Shown here one piece after another: positions 33,997 to 43,132 of a stretch of DNA of 64,000 bases. The DNA is taken from contig JJOH01000014.1 in assembly GCA_000696115.1 (NCBI GenBank), forward strand, positions 1 to 64,000, in the 5' to 3' direction. The stretch comes from Streptomyces olindensis. Lineage in GTDB: Bacteria; Actinomycetota; Actinomycetes; Streptomycetales; Streptomycetaceae. Under the pieces are notes generated by a model, which was given only the letters and a program-made list of their open reading frames with translations, had not been told where the DNA came from and did not search any database. The position numbers and the translations under genes are program-made. Positions within the stretch are counted from its first letter, which is position 1. The number at the start of each line of letters is the position of its first letter.

Positions 33997-36822
33997 TCAG
34001 GGCCGGTACGAGGCCCCGGCCGCCGTCCGCACCACCTGGTCGCCGTCGGCCCTGCTCAGCAGCCCGGCCGTGACCCACGCGTCCACCGTGGACCGTACCC
34101 GCGCCACCAGCGCACCCTTGCTCCGGAACGGCGCCCCGGCCCAGATCTCGTCCAGGAGCGTGGTGCCGTCGGCCCGCGCCGGGTTGGCGACGCCCGAGTC
34201 CTCGCCGCCGAACACGGCCTTCGGCTCAAAGCGGCGGAAGTAGGCGTGGGTCGGGTCCTCCGTCCCCTCGGAGAACGGCGCCCATTCCCGTCCGTCGAGG
34301 GTGAAGTGGAGCGGCTTGCCCGGCACCGGCGTGAGGGAGTGCGCCAGGTCGCCGGAGAGACCGGCGTTGCCGTACAGCCCGACCTTCAGCCACTCCGTGG
34401 CGGCGTCGCGGGCCACCAGGTTGACCGGGCCGTGGAACAGGGTCTGCAGCGACGGGTCGTCGAGGGCCTTCTCCACCCGCGTCCGGAACGGCATGGCGAT
34501 GCGGACGGTGTCGCCGGCGCGCCAGGTCCGGGACACGTCGAAGTAGCTCCCCGGCTTCGGGGTCCCGGACACCGCACGCCCGTTGACGGTCACCCGGAAC
34601 CCGGCGGTCGCCCACGACGGCACGCGCAGCCGCAGCGTGAACGAGGCCGGCCCGCCCCCGAAGGCCAGCGTGCTGCCCTGCTCCTGGGGGAAACGCGTGG
34701 TCTGGGTGACCGTGACGCCCTTCTCGGCCCAGGTCAGCGTGGACGGGCTGTACAGGTTGACGTACAGGGCGCTGCCGTCGGACCGCGTGAAGTACACCGA
34801 GTCCTGGTACTTGGTGGCGCTCTCCATGCCGGTGCCCTCGCAGCAGGTGGTGCCCTGCTTGGGCGTGTAGTCACGGACATGACCGGGCGTCATCCCGATG
34901 AAGTACGTGACGAGCGGCTTCTCCGCGTCGGGCTTGTCCTGCTTGGAGCCGAGGACCTGGTTGTACAGGGCCCGCTCGTAGTAGTCCATGTACTTCGGGT
35001 CCTGCTCGTGGAAGAACAGGGTCCGGCTCAGCTTGAGCATGTTGTACGCGCAGCAGGTCTCGGCCGTGGTCGCGCCGATCGTGCCCGCGATCACGTCCCG
35101 CGCCTTCCAGAACTCCTGGGTGCTGGTGCCGCCGATGCCGTACATGCGGTGCGGGACGACCATGTCCCAGAAGTTCTTCGCCGACGTGAGGTAGCGCTCC
35201 TCGCCCGTCTCGTCGTACAGCCGCACGTAGCCGGTGAAGATCGGGATGTGCTGGTTGGCGTGCAGCCCGTCGAGGATGTCGGTGTTCGCCGCGCACGCGT
35301 CGATCAGCCGGTCCAGGTCGAACAGCTTGGCCAGCGCGAGGTGTTCGGCCTTCCCGGTGATCGTGTGCAGGTCGCAGATCGCCTCGACGATGCCCCCGAA
35401 CTCGCCGCTGGAGAAGATCCCCCACATCCGCTGGAGCGTGGACTCCGGCAGCTTGGACAGCCGGGAGTACATCCAGTCGCACATGCCGGACGCCAGGTCC
35501 AGGGCCCGGTCGTCGTCCGTGGCGGTGTAGGCGTCGAGCAGCCCCCTGAGGATCTTGTGCGCGGTGTAGTACGGCGCCCACACCTTGGTGTAGTCGGAGG
35601 TGGTGCGCGACTCCAGGTCGATGAACTGCGTCTCCGGGTACGCCGCGAGGAACCCCGGGTGGCTGGGCCCGCCCCAGGTGCGGCGCAGGGTGGCGGTCAG
35701 GCCCCGGCCGGAGGCGTCCGCGAAGGTCCCGCCGGCAGTCTCGTCGAAGGCGTACGACGCCAGGTCGCCCTTGCCTGTCGAGGCGTCGGCGGCCGGACGG
35801 CTCTGCAACTCGGTGATCTCGGCGGCGGTCAGGGCCCGTGAGAAGACGTTGAACTCCTCGAAGGCGCCCGCGAAGACGGGGTCGGCTGAGTAGTTGGAGC
35901 GGCCGAGCCAGTTGTTCTTCAGCGTGCCGAGCGCCGACGGGGTGAGGGTCATCGCGGTGTTGCGCGCGACGGCGGTGCCGTTGACGTAGAGGGTGCCGGT
36001 GCCGCCCGCGAGGGTGACCGCCAGGTGGCTCCACTGGTTCAGCGGCAGCGGGGCCGTGCCGTTCAGACCCTGCTCGCCGCCGGCGCCCGAGGTCGTGACG
36101 GCGAAGCGCGGCACTCCGGCCTGGTTGCGGGCGGCCAGGTACAGGTACCGGTTCGTGTCGTCGCCGAAGTCGAAGACCCGGGTCCAGCCGGCGTCGTGCG
36201 TGGGCTTCACCCACACCGACAGGGTGACGGCCGGGGCACCGCCGAGCACGGCGGCCGGCAGTTCGACGTACTGGTAGGAGCCCCGCACGTTCTCCACGGC
36301 CGTCCCGAACCTCCCGGCGACGCTGAGCGCCGCCGGATCGCGCCGCAGCGCCGCGCGCACCTCGGTCAGCGCGCCCACCATGGTGCCGATCCGGTCGGCG
36401 AACACCTTTTCCTGCGTGCTGCGGTACGCCTGCGCCAGCATGGTCAGGAAGTGGCCGGTGTAGTGGCCGCGCAGATTGCCGTTGGCCTCGCCGTCCAGCC
36501 CCTCCCAGCCGCCCGGCGCGACCGCGCCGCCCGTGGCCAGACCGGCGTTGGCGCGGAACACCTGCAGCAGCCGGTTCACGTCGTAGCCCCGCGCGTGATC
36601 CAGCATCAGCTGCCGTTTGTCCGCGAAGACGCCCCGGCCGAGCGCCACTTCCTCCAGACCGAAGGGCCGTACGGTCCAGGCCGACGGGGCGGCGGCCGCG
36701 GCGAGGGCCGCCGCCGCGGGTACCGCCGCGGCCCGGCCCGTCGCCGTGCGGGAGAGAGCGGGTACGGCCGCGGCGAGGGTCGCGGCCTGGAGAAGGGATC
36801 GTCTGGAGAGGGGCCGTGCCAT
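33997..36822 (-). CDS. Secreted GH127 beta-L-arabinofuranosidase-like enzyme with inserted LamG domain
   Basis: A 941-residue Tat-exported protein (SRRSLLQAATLAAAVPALS at the N terminus). The (alpha/alpha)6 GH127 fold starts at VRPFGLEEVALGRGVFADKR and contains LRGHYTGHFLTMLAQAY, HANQHIPIFTGYVRLYDETG and the zinc-cysteine site: TTAETCCAYNMLKL (Glu-x-Cys) and GTTCCEGTGMES (Cys-Cys). In characterised GH127 enzymes these Cys residues and the Glu hold zinc, and one Cys is the nucleophile. Between the first helices and the catalytic part lies a LamG/concanavalin-like insertion of about 180 residues (LSVWVKPTHDAGWTRVFDFG, LNQWSHLAVTLAGGTGTLYV), likely a carbohydrate-binding module. Expected action: release of L-arabinofuranose from plant arabinan or glycoprotein side chains. 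Confidence 0.9.
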   Translation of the reverse strand: MARPLSRRSLLQAATLAAAVPALSRTATGRAAAVPAAAALAAAAAPSAWTVRPFGLEEVALGRGVFADKRQLMLDHARGYDVNRLLQVFRANAGLATGGAVAPGGWEGLDGEANGNLRGHYTGHFLTMLAQAYRSTQEKVFADRIGTMVGALTEVRAALRRDPAALSVAGRFGTAVENVRGSYQYVELPAAVLGGAPAVTLSVWVKPTHDAGWTRVFDFGDDTNRYLYLAARNQAGVPRFAVTTSGAGGEQGLNGTAPLPLNQWSHLAVTLAGGTGTLYVNGTAVARNTAMTLTPSALGTLKNNWLGRSNYSADPVFAGAFEEFNVFSRALTAAEITELQSRPAADASTGKGDLASYAFDETAGGTFADASGRGLTATLRRTWGGPSHPGFLAAYPETQFIDLESRTTSDYTKVWAPYYTAHKILRGLLDAYTATDDDRALDLASGMCDWMYSRLSKLPESTLQRMWGIFSSGEFGGIVEAICDLHTITGKAEHLALAKLFDLDRLIDACAANTDILDGLHANQHIPIFTGYVRLYDETGEERYLTSAKNFWDMVVPHRMYGIGGTSTQEFWKARDVIAGTIGATTAETCCAYNMLKLSRTLFFHEQDPKYMDYYERALYNQVLGSKQDKPDAEKPLVTYFIGMTPGHVRDYTPKQGTTCCEGTGMESATKYQDSVYFTRSDGSALYVNLYSPSTLTWAEKGVTVTQTTRFPQEQGSTLAFGGGPASFTLRLRVPSWATAGFRVTVNGRAVSGTPKPGSYFDVSRTWRAGDTVRIAMPFRTRVEKALDDPSLQTLFHGPVNLVARDAATEWLKVGLYGNAGLSGDLAHSLTPVPGKPLHFTLDGREWAPFSEGTEDPTHAYFRRFEPKAVFGGEDSGVANPARADGTTLLDEIWAGAPFRSKGALVARVRSTVDAWVTAGLLSRADGDQVVRTAAGASYRP

Positions 36823-36856
36823 GGGTGCTCCTCCACGGGTCCACAGTGCAACGAGC

Positions 36857-36872
36857 GTTCGGAATATCGAAC
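36857..36872. promoter_or_regulatory. Inverted repeat upstream of the GH127 gene
   Basis: GTTCG (36857-36861) and CGAAC (36868-36872) are separated by six bases, 35 bases before the GH127 start. This fits a small dyad operator in the promoter of a sugar-induced gene. The arms are short, so confidence is moderate. Confidence 0.45.
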
Positions 36873-36941
36873 CTTGTGCGAGAGGTCGACCAGACCCTAG
36901 GGAGGGGACGAGGGGGCGTCAACGGGTCGGGAGTGGCGAGT

Positions 36942-37661
36942 TCAGGAAAGGCCGCCCGAGCGCGCCAGCCAGTCATATGCCGTCCGTGCCGTGAACTCCT
37001 CCTGGCCGCCCCGCAGGAGCAGGCCGGCGGTGGTGAACTCCGGTGCGTCCGCCTGTGCCGGGACGTACGGGATCGCGATGCAGCGCATCCCCGCCGCGTG
37101 CGCGGCGGCGGCGCCCGGGGCGGCGTCCTCCAGCACCACGCAGTCGGCCGGGTCCGACCCGAGCCGGCGAGCCGCCTCCAGGAAGACGTCGGGAGCGGGC
37201 TTGCCGTGCGCGACCTCGTCGGCCGAGACGACGGTCCGCAGGTGGTCGGCCAGGCCCGTGCCGGACAGGACCGCCTCGATGGCCTCGGGGGAGGACCCGG
37301 AGGCCACGGCCATGGGGACGTCCTCGGCCGCCAGCAGCTCGACGAACGCGCGCATTTCGGGGTACGCGCGCGTGGCGGTGCGGGCCAGTTCGAGATAGCG
37401 GCGGTTCTTGGCGGTGAACAGCTCCTCCACGGAGGCCCGCAGGCCGTACCGCTCCTTCCAGTCGGCGACGGTCTCCTGCGTGCTGATGCCGACGTACCGC
37501 TCGTGGTCCGCCCAGCTGAAGTCGGGGACGCCGTGCTCGGCGAGGGTCTGCCGACCTGCCTCGTAGTAGTTCGGCTCGCTGTCCACGAGCGTCCCGTCGA
37601 GATCCAAGATGACCGATATTCCATGGAGATTGCTCATGGCGCCCATGCTCTCAAAGATCAT
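36942..37661 (-). CDS. HAD-family phosphatase (beta-phosphoglucomutase-like)
   Basis: A 239-residue haloacid-dehalogenase hydrolase: motif I ILDLDGTLVDSEP, a helical cap (ERYVGISTQETVADWKERYG), motif II VPMAVASGSS, motif III lysine in VAHGKPAPDVFLEA and motif IV CVVLEDAAPGAAAAHAAGM. The fold and cap type match small sugar-phosphate phosphatases or beta-phosphoglucomutases; the substrate is unknown. The first ATG (37661) overlaps the Lrp stop by ATGA; the ATGs at 37646 and 37637 are alternatives closer to motif I. Confidence 0.88.
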   Translation of the reverse strand: MIFESMGAMSNLHGISVILDLDGTLVDSEPNYYEAGRQTLAEHGVPDFSWADHERYVGISTQETVADWKERYGLRASVEELFTAKNRRYLELARTATRAYPEMRAFVELLAAEDVPMAVASGSSPEAIEAVLSGTGLADHLRTVVSADEVAHGKPAPDVFLEAARRLGSDPADCVVLEDAAPGAAAAHAAGMRCIAIPYVPAQADAPEFTTAGLLLRGGQEEFTARTAYDWLARSGGLS

Positions 37662-38134
37662 CTGCGGGCCGACCGGCCGATCGACTCCACCAGCGGCAGC
37701 AGCCGGTGCGGGACCCGCTCGCGCAGGGCGACCTCGGTGCGCGTGCGCACCACGCCGGGCATGCTGATCAGCTTCTGGACGACGTCCTCCAGGTGCGCGT
37801 TGTCCCGCGCCACGACCCGGGCCAGCAGGTCCCCGCCGCCCGTGATGGAGAACGCCTCGACGATCTCCGGGACCGCCGCCAGCGCGTCGCCCACCTCGTC
37901 GAGATGGCCCTGGGTGACCTCGATGTGCACGAACGCGAGCACCGGATGCCCGAGCGCGGCGGGGGAGAGGGCCGGCCCCGTGCCGGTGATCACCCCGTCG
38001 CGTTCCAGGCGGTCCAGCCGGGCCTGGAGCGTGCCCCGGGCGACACCGAGGATCCGGGCGTACTCGCGCACGCTCGTGCGGGGCTGCTCCAGCAGCAGCC
38101 GCAGGATGCGGGTGTCGAGCGCGTCCACGGCCAT
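37658..38134 (-). CDS. Lrp/AsnC family transcriptional regulator
   Basis: A 158-residue regulator. The ATG at 38134 follows GAGGAGG. Residues 1-60 are an AsnC-type winged helix (LDTRILRLLLEQPRTSVREY, ILGVARGTLQARLDRLERDG) and residues 75-145 the RAM effector domain (LAFVHIEVTQGHLDEVGDAL, SITGGGDLLARVVARDN). It is divergent from a FUSC-family transporter gene and coupled to a HAD phosphatase gene, either of which may be its target, together with its own promoter. The ligand is probably an amino acid or aromatic acid, by family. Confidence 0.92.
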   Translation of the reverse strand: MAVDALDTRILRLLLEQPRTSVREYARILGVARGTLQARLDRLERDGVITGTGPALSPAALGHPVLAFVHIEVTQGHLDEVGDALAAVPEIVEAFSITGGGDLLARVVARDNAHLEDVVQKLISMPGVVRTRTEVALRERVPHRLLPLVESIGRSARR

Positions 38135-38333
38135 GACGTCCGGCCTCCTCGTCCGTTGGCTCTGCCGCGGCCGGGCCTCGGCCGCTCGCGCTGTACCAAT
38201 GGCCCAGTCTACAAGGAGCCGGTTGAGCCAGTGGCGTCCGGGATGCTGATATGGATGCGTCGATGGCGCTGCGGACCCCGCGGCGCCTTTTTCATGCGTG
38301 CTCATATCCGACGTGCGAAGGGGGCGGTAAGCG

Positions 38334-39827
38334 GTGCTGAAGAGGGTGTTCACGGCTCCGGATCCGGGGCGGACGCGGCTGCGGTTCGCCACGCGGGCCG
38401 TGCTCGGCATCACGCTCGCGGTCGCCGTGTGCGGTCTCGCCGGGCACTCCCTCGCGGGCGCCGTCACCGGCGGTCTCGCCGCCCTGCTCGCCCTGTTCAC
38501 CGTCACCGACGTCACGGTCCGCGGCCAGGCCGTCACCACCGCGCTGCTGCCCGCCGTCGGACTGCCCGTGCTCACCGCCGCGGCGGAACTCCACGACCAC
38601 CCGGTGGCCCGGGACCTCACCTTCCTCGCCGTGGTCGGCGCGGGCGTGTACGCGCGCCGCTGGGGCCCGCGCGGCCACAGCCTCGGCGTGTTCGCGTTCA
38701 TGACCTTCTTCGTGGCGCAGTTCCTGCACGCCACCACCGGTCAGCTGCCCGAGCTGTACGCCGCCGTCCTGCTGTCCGTGGCGGCCGCCGCCACGGTGCG
38801 CTTCGGGCTGTGGTGCTACGAGCGCCGCCTGCCCCCGCCCGCCGCGCCCGCCCCGCCGGGTGGCACCGGCCTGGCCCGCGTGACCACCCGCCAGGCCATC
38901 CAGGCGACCGCCGGCGCCGGATTCGCCCTCGTCGTGGGGCAGCTGGTCTCCGGGCAGCGCTGGTACTGGGCCGTCGGCGCCACCTGGTGGATCTTCGTCA
39001 ACACCACCTCCCGCGGCGAGACCCTGGTCCGCGGCTTCCGGCGGCTGCTCGGCACGGTCATCGGCATCGCCCTCGGCCTCCTCGTCGCCCTGCCGGTCCA
39101 CGGGGACCCGACGGTCACCGCCGTACTCGCGGCCGCCTGCGTCTTCGGCATCTTCTACACGGCCGCCGTCTCCTACACCTGGATGATGCTCTGGGTCACC
39201 CTGCTCGCCGGACTGCTCTACGGCCTCCTCGGCGTGCTCGGCCCCGGCCTGCTCGTCCTGCGGCTCGCCGAGACCGGCGTCGGGGCGCTCGGCGCCGCGC
39301 TGGCCGTGCTGTTCGTCCTGCCCGTCACCACCCACAGCGTCACCGACGCCTGGATCCAGCGGGCCCTGCGCTGCGTCCACGCCTGCGCCGTCGAGACCGC
39401 CCGGCGGCTGGCGGGAGCGGCGGACGCCGACCCGGCCCCGCGCGTGGCCGAGCTGGAGCAGCTGCTCGCCCGGGTGCGGCTCTCGGTCGCCCCGCTGGTG
39501 CACCCGCTGAACCCGATGCGGGGCCGCAAGCGGCGGGCCCGGCACGTGCTCGCCCTCCTCGACGACTGCGCCCGGGAGGTCCGCGGCCTGGTCGCCGTCG
39601 CCGCCGACCCCGAGGCCTCCCACGACGCCCGCCTGGCCACGGCCTGCCGGCGTGTGGAGGCCGCGGTCGAGGCGCTCACCGAGGGCGGGGACGTCCTGGT
39701 CCAGGCGGCGGACGGGCCGTCCGCGACGGAGCCGGTCCTGGCCCACCTGCACGGGCTGGAGCGGGCCCTGGCCGAGCTCGCCCGGCCGCTGCGGGCCCCC
39801 TCGGGCTCCCCGCTGGCCGGGGCCTGA
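38334..39827 (+). CDS. FUSC family (aromatic-acid exporter-like) membrane protein
   Basis: A 497-residue integral membrane protein starting at GTG 38334 after GAAGGGGGCGG. Two blocks of hydrophobic helices (residues about 18-150 and 190-340) show the duplicated FUSC fold, with the second block carrying SGQRWYWAVGATWWIFVNTTS. A C-terminal cytoplasmic helical domain follows (VAELEQLLARVRLSVAPLVH). Family members export aromatic or organic acids. The divergent Lrp regulator and the 200-base shared promoter region suggest joint control. Confidence 0.85.
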   Translation: MLKRVFTAPDPGRTRLRFATRAVLGITLAVAVCGLAGHSLAGAVTGGLAALLALFTVTDVTVRGQAVTTALLPAVGLPVLTAAAELHDHPVARDLTFLAVVGAGVYARRWGPRGHSLGVFAFMTFFVAQFLHATTGQLPELYAAVLLSVAAAATVRFGLWCYERRLPPPAAPAPPGGTGLARVTTRQAIQATAGAGFALVVGQLVSGQRWYWAVGATWWIFVNTTSRGETLVRGFRRLLGTVIGIALGLLVALPVHGDPTVTAVLAAACVFGIFYTAAVSYTWMMLWVTLLAGLLYGLLGVLGPGLLVLRLAETGVGALGAALAVLFVLPVTTHSVTDAWIQRALRCVHACAVETARRLAGAADADPAPRVAELEQLLARVRLSVAPLVHPLNPMRGRKRRARHVLALLDDCAREVRGLVAVAADPEASHDARLATACRRVEAAVEALTEGGDVLVQAADGPSATEPVLAHLHGLERALAELARPLRAPSGSPLAGA

Positions 39828-39973
39828 CGCCGTCGACCCCCCGGCGGTCGCCGCGCGCGACCGCCGGTGCCGGGGCGAGCCACGCCCACCCGACTTCTTG
39901 ACCCTTTGGTCTAGACCGCGCATGATCGGCTCCGCGGTCGTTCCGGGCGGCCCGGGCACGAGAGGGGACAGCG

Positions 39974-41002
39974 GTGGCGGACCACGGCAGGCGGCGGGCG
40001 TTCATCGGGTCGTTCACGGCGGCCGGCGGCCCCGGCATCGTGACGGCGCGAGCCGACCCCGACAGCGGCGCGCTGACCGTCCTCGGCAGCGTGGACTCCG
40101 TGCCCGACCCGTCCTACCTGGCCCTCTCGCCGGACGGAGGGACGCTGTACGCGGTCAGTGAGACGGCCGAGGGCGCCGTCGCCGCGTACCGGGTGGGCGG
40201 GGACAGGCCCGAGCCGGCCGGGCCGCCCGTGCCGGTCGGCGGCAACGGCCCGACGCACCTCGCCCTCTTCGACGGGCATCTCCTCACTGCCAACTACGGC
40301 TCCGGCAGCGTCACCGCGGTCCCCGTCCGTCCCGACGGCACCCTCGCACGGTCCGTGTCCGGGGTGCTCCGGCACACCGGCGCGGGCCCGCACACCCAGC
40401 GCCAGCAGGGGCCGCACGCCCATCAGGTACAGCCCGACCCGAGCGGCCGCTGGGCCGTCAGCGTCGACCTCGGCACCGACTCCGTGCGGGTGTGCACGCT
40501 GACGGACGGTGCCCTCGCCCTGCACCGCGAGAGCGCCCTGCGGCCCGGCTCGGGGCCGCGTCACCTGGCCTTCCACCCGGACGGCAGGCACGCGTACGTC
40601 GTCAACGAGCTCAGCCCGTCCGTCACCGTCTGCCGCTGGGACGCGGCCGACGGCGTGCTGACCCCGCTGACCGAGACCCCGGTCCTGCCCGGCGCGCCGG
40701 CGGGCGACGCCTGGCCGTCGGGGATCGCCGTCTCGCCCGACGGCCGCCACGTGTGGACCGCCACCCGCGGCGAGGACGTCCTGTCCGTGCTCGCCGTCGA
40801 GGGCGAGGACCTGCGGCTGGTCGCCACGGTGCCCTGCGGCGGCCACTGGCCGCGCGCGCTCACGGCGTCCGGCGGCTTCCTCTACGTCGCGAACGAACGG
40901 TCGGGCGACGTGACCTGGTTCGCCGCGGACCCGCACACGGGCATCCCGCGACGCGGCGGCTCGATCAGGGTGCCGGCGGCATCCTGCGTGATCCTGGACT
41001 GA
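39974..41002 (+). CDS. Lactonase-fold (6-phosphogluconolactonase-like) beta-propeller protein
   Basis: A 342-residue protein starting at GTG 39974. It has the seven-bladed lactonase pattern: RRAFIGSFTAAGGPGIVTAR, YLALSPDGGTLYAVSE, GNGPTHLALFDGHLLTANYG, GPHAHQVQPDPSGRWAVSVD, PRHLAFHPDGRHAYVVNE and WPSGIAVSPDGRHVWTATR. The HQV and NYGSGS segments are typical of the Pgl/YbhE lactonase family. There is no signal peptide. It probably hydrolyses a sugar lactone in the cytosol; the exact substrate cannot be read from sequence. Confidence 0.88.
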   Translation: MADHGRRRAFIGSFTAAGGPGIVTARADPDSGALTVLGSVDSVPDPSYLALSPDGGTLYAVSETAEGAVAAYRVGGDRPEPAGPPVPVGGNGPTHLALFDGHLLTANYGSGSVTAVPVRPDGTLARSVSGVLRHTGAGPHTQRQQGPHAHQVQPDPSGRWAVSVDLGTDSVRVCTLTDGALALHRESALRPGSGPRHLAFHPDGRHAYVVNELSPSVTVCRWDAADGVLTPLTETPVLPGAPAGDAWPSGIAVSPDGRHVWTATRGEDVLSVLAVEGEDLRLVATVPCGGHWPRALTASGGFLYVANERSGDVTWFAADPHTGIPRRGGSIRVPAASCVILD

Positions 41003-41035
41003 CGGGGCCGCCGGTCAGCGCGCGGGGACCGGACC

Positions 41036-41085
41036 ACGAACGGCGAAGGCCCGCTCCGGAACTGGAGCGGGCCTTCGCCGTTCGT
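41036..41085. terminator. Strong bidirectional hairpin terminator
   Basis: Perfect 22-base arms (41036-41057 and 41064-41085) with a six-base loop lie 34 bases after the lactonase stop and 27 bases before the end of the converging CbiX-like gene. Confidence 0.88.
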
Positions 41086-41111
41086 GCCGTGGGCTCGTTC
41101 GTGCCGGGGCG

Positions 41112-42035
41112 TCAGCGAACCGGCGCGCCCTGCGGCTGCTGCGGCGTGATGCCCAGCGCCGTCGTGTACTTGGCCAGGGCGAGCTTCCCGATCGCCGGGT
41201 AGGGGCCGAGCGACTCGGCGGCGGAGCACTCCGCCTCCTTCGCGGCCTCCTCGACCAACCCCGGCTCGATCTCCGGGCCGATCAGGTACGGGGCGAGGGC
41301 CAGCTGCTGCGAGCCCGAGGACCGCAGCTGCTCGGCGACGGACGCGATGGAGCCCTCCCGGTCCAGGGCCGCCGCCATCACCGGCACCGCGAGGCGCGCG
41401 GCGAGCAGCATGCCGGTGATCCCGGCCGCCTGCACGGCCTCGTCACCGCCCACGGAGGCCAGGATGATGCCGTCGGCGGCGGTCGCCACGGTGAACAGCC
41501 GCGCGCGGTCCGCGCGGGCCAGACCGGCCTCGGAGAGCCGCACGTGCAGCGCCTCGGCGAGCAGCGGGTGCGGGCCGAGGACGTCGGTCAGCTCGGCGGC
41601 GACCCGGCTCTCCATGAGGGCCTGGCGGACCTGGCGCAGCAGAGCGCTGTCCGGGCCGGCGAGCAGCGGCACCACGACGGCGACGGGGCCGTCCGGCGCC
41701 TTGACGTCCAGGCCGGCGGCGCGGGCCTGCTCGAAACGGGCCGTGCGCTCCTCGGCGGCGTGCACGAGCACGGCCTGCAGCGAGGGGAACTCCGCGTTGT
41801 CCCCGTCCAGGTACCCGATGCGGGCGTCGAGGCCGGGCAGCTCGGAGCGGGCGATGCTCACGACCTCCTCGGCGAGGCTGCGCGTGGCGCTACTGGGCGT
41901 CCCCGGCACGGCGAGGACGAGCGCGGGCGCGCCCTCGGGAGCAACCAGCGGCTCGGGACGGCGGTGCCGTCCGGGCTGGCGGGGGCGCGGCATTCGTACT
42001 GGCAGGCCATCCGCGGGCCCAGTGGGGGAACTCAT
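41112..42035 (-). CDS. CbiX-like (sirohydrochlorin chelatase family) protein with altered active site
   Basis: A 307-residue two-domain protein of the CbiX/SirB class: GPHPLLAEALHVRLSEAG, the domain ends LAPYLIGPEIEPGL and the overall alpha/beta pattern fit the family. However, the histidines used for cobalt or iron insertion are missing. The usual HGSRD start is AVPGTPSSAT here, and the second His region reads VVPLLAGPDSALLRQV. A 30-residue Pro/Arg-rich N-terminal extension comes first. It may be a non-catalytic paralogue with a regulatory or binding role. No siroheme or cobalamin genes are adjacent. Confidence 0.8.
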   Translation of the reverse strand: MSSPTGPADGLPVRMPRPRQPGRHRRPEPLVAPEGAPALVLAVPGTPSSATRSLAEEVVSIARSELPGLDARIGYLDGDNAEFPSLQAVLVHAAEERTARFEQARAAGLDVKAPDGPVAVVVPLLAGPDSALLRQVRQALMESRVAAELTDVLGPHPLLAEALHVRLSEAGLARADRARLFTVATAADGIILASVGGDEAVQAAGITGMLLAARLAVPVMAAALDREGSIASVAEQLRSSGSQQLALAPYLIGPEIEPGLVEEAAKEAECSAAESLGPYPAIGKLALAKYTTALGITPQQPQGAPVR

Positions 42036-42145
42036 GGCGCCGCATGTTACTGGCTTCCTGGGCTCCCCTGTTCGGGGAGGGGGCAGGTGAGCGGTATCCG
42101 TCCGGTTTTGTCTGATGAGTTACGTACGGATCGGGCGCGATCGGA

Positions 42146-43132
42146 TCAATCACCCGACAGGGTGGTAACGGAGAGCATCGCAGCGTCACCCGGCAGGGTG
42201 AGCGCACCGGTGCTCAGCTCCGCCGCCATCCGCACCGCGCCGTCCAGCGGATCGCCCTCGGCCGGCACCCGCCGCACCCCCGGCAGCCGCTTCGCCAGTT
42301 CCTCGTCCAGCGGCTCGAGGAGCGGGGCGCCCAGCTTGAACAGCCCGCCGGTGACGGCGACGCGGGGCTCACCGGCGGTGGGGCACACGGCCGCCGCGGA
42401 GTCGGCCAGGTGCCGCGCGGCGGCGCGCAGGATCCCCGCCGCGACGGGGTCATCGTCCGCGCAGGCGGCCACCCGGGGCGCGAACGAGGCGAGCACGGCG
42501 GGCCGGTCAGGCCGCGGATACAGCGCGCCGGGCAGCCCCGCCACGGGCCCGAACACCTCCTCGGCGGATGCCAGCAACCGGGTCGAGCCGCCCTCGCGCC
42601 CGTCATGGGCCCGCAGCGCGGCCTCGAGACCCGCCCGCCCGATCCAGGCCCCGCCTCCGCAGTCGCCGAGCAGATGCCCCCAGCCGTCCGCGCGGCGCCA
42701 GCCGGTCAGGTCCGTGCCGATCGCGATCAGGCCCGTACCGCCGGCGACCACCGCTCCCGGCCGGGGCCCGAGGGCGCCCACGTACGCGGTCACCGCGTCG
42801 GCGGCCAGCGCGACCCTGCGCACCCCCAGCTCCCGGGCCAGGGCACCCGGCAGTTCGGCGCGCAGCGCGTCCCCCAGGGAGGCGAGCCCGGCGGCGCCGA
42901 CGACGGCGGCGGTCAACGGCATCGGCCCGGCCTCGGCGGCCGCCGCACGGACCAGCGGCAGCAGTCGCGCCATGAAGTGCCCGGCGTCGATGCCCCGCTC
43001 ACTCGTGCGGACCGGCTCCCCGGACGCCGCCCGGGCCAGCGGGCCGCGCTCGGCGGTCCCCACGACAGCCCGGAGCCCGGACCCGCCGGAGTCCACGGCG
43101 AGGAAGCCGGAACCGGCCGACGCCCCGGTCAC
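42146..43132 (-). CDS. BadF/BadG/BcrA-type ATPase, N-acetylglucosamine kinase-like
   Basis: A 328-residue sugar-kinase-fold protein: phosphate-1 motif FLAVDSGGSGLRAVV, phosphate-2 VVAGGTGLIAIG, GWGHLLGDCGGGAWIGRAGL (typical of NAGK) and adenosine motif PRVAVTGGLFKLG. It probably phosphorylates N-acetylglucosamine or a related amino sugar. It is translationally coupled to the uracil-DNA glycosylase gene upstream by a four-base overlap, an association that has no obvious metabolic logic. Confidence 0.85.
   Translation of the reverse strand: MTGASAGSGFLAVDSGGSGLRAVVGTAERGPLARAASGEPVRTSERGIDAGHFMARLLPLVRAAAAEAGPMPLTAAVVGAAGLASLGDALRAELPGALARELGVRRVALAADAVTAYVGALGPRPGAVVAGGTGLIAIGTDLTGWRRADGWGHLLGDCGGGAWIGRAGLEAALRAHDGREGGSTRLLASAEEVFGPVAGLPGALYPRPDRPAVLASFAPRVAACADDDPVAAGILRAAARHLADSAAAVCPTAGEPRVAVTGGLFKLGAPLLEPLDEELAKRLPGVRRVPAEGDPLDGAVRMAAELSTGALTLPGDAAMLSVTTLSGD

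Noticed and set aside
34871..37624. Second-frame minus-strand open frame through GH127 and the HAD gene
   Set aside because: It crosses two real genes and an intergenic region, with shadow-like composition.
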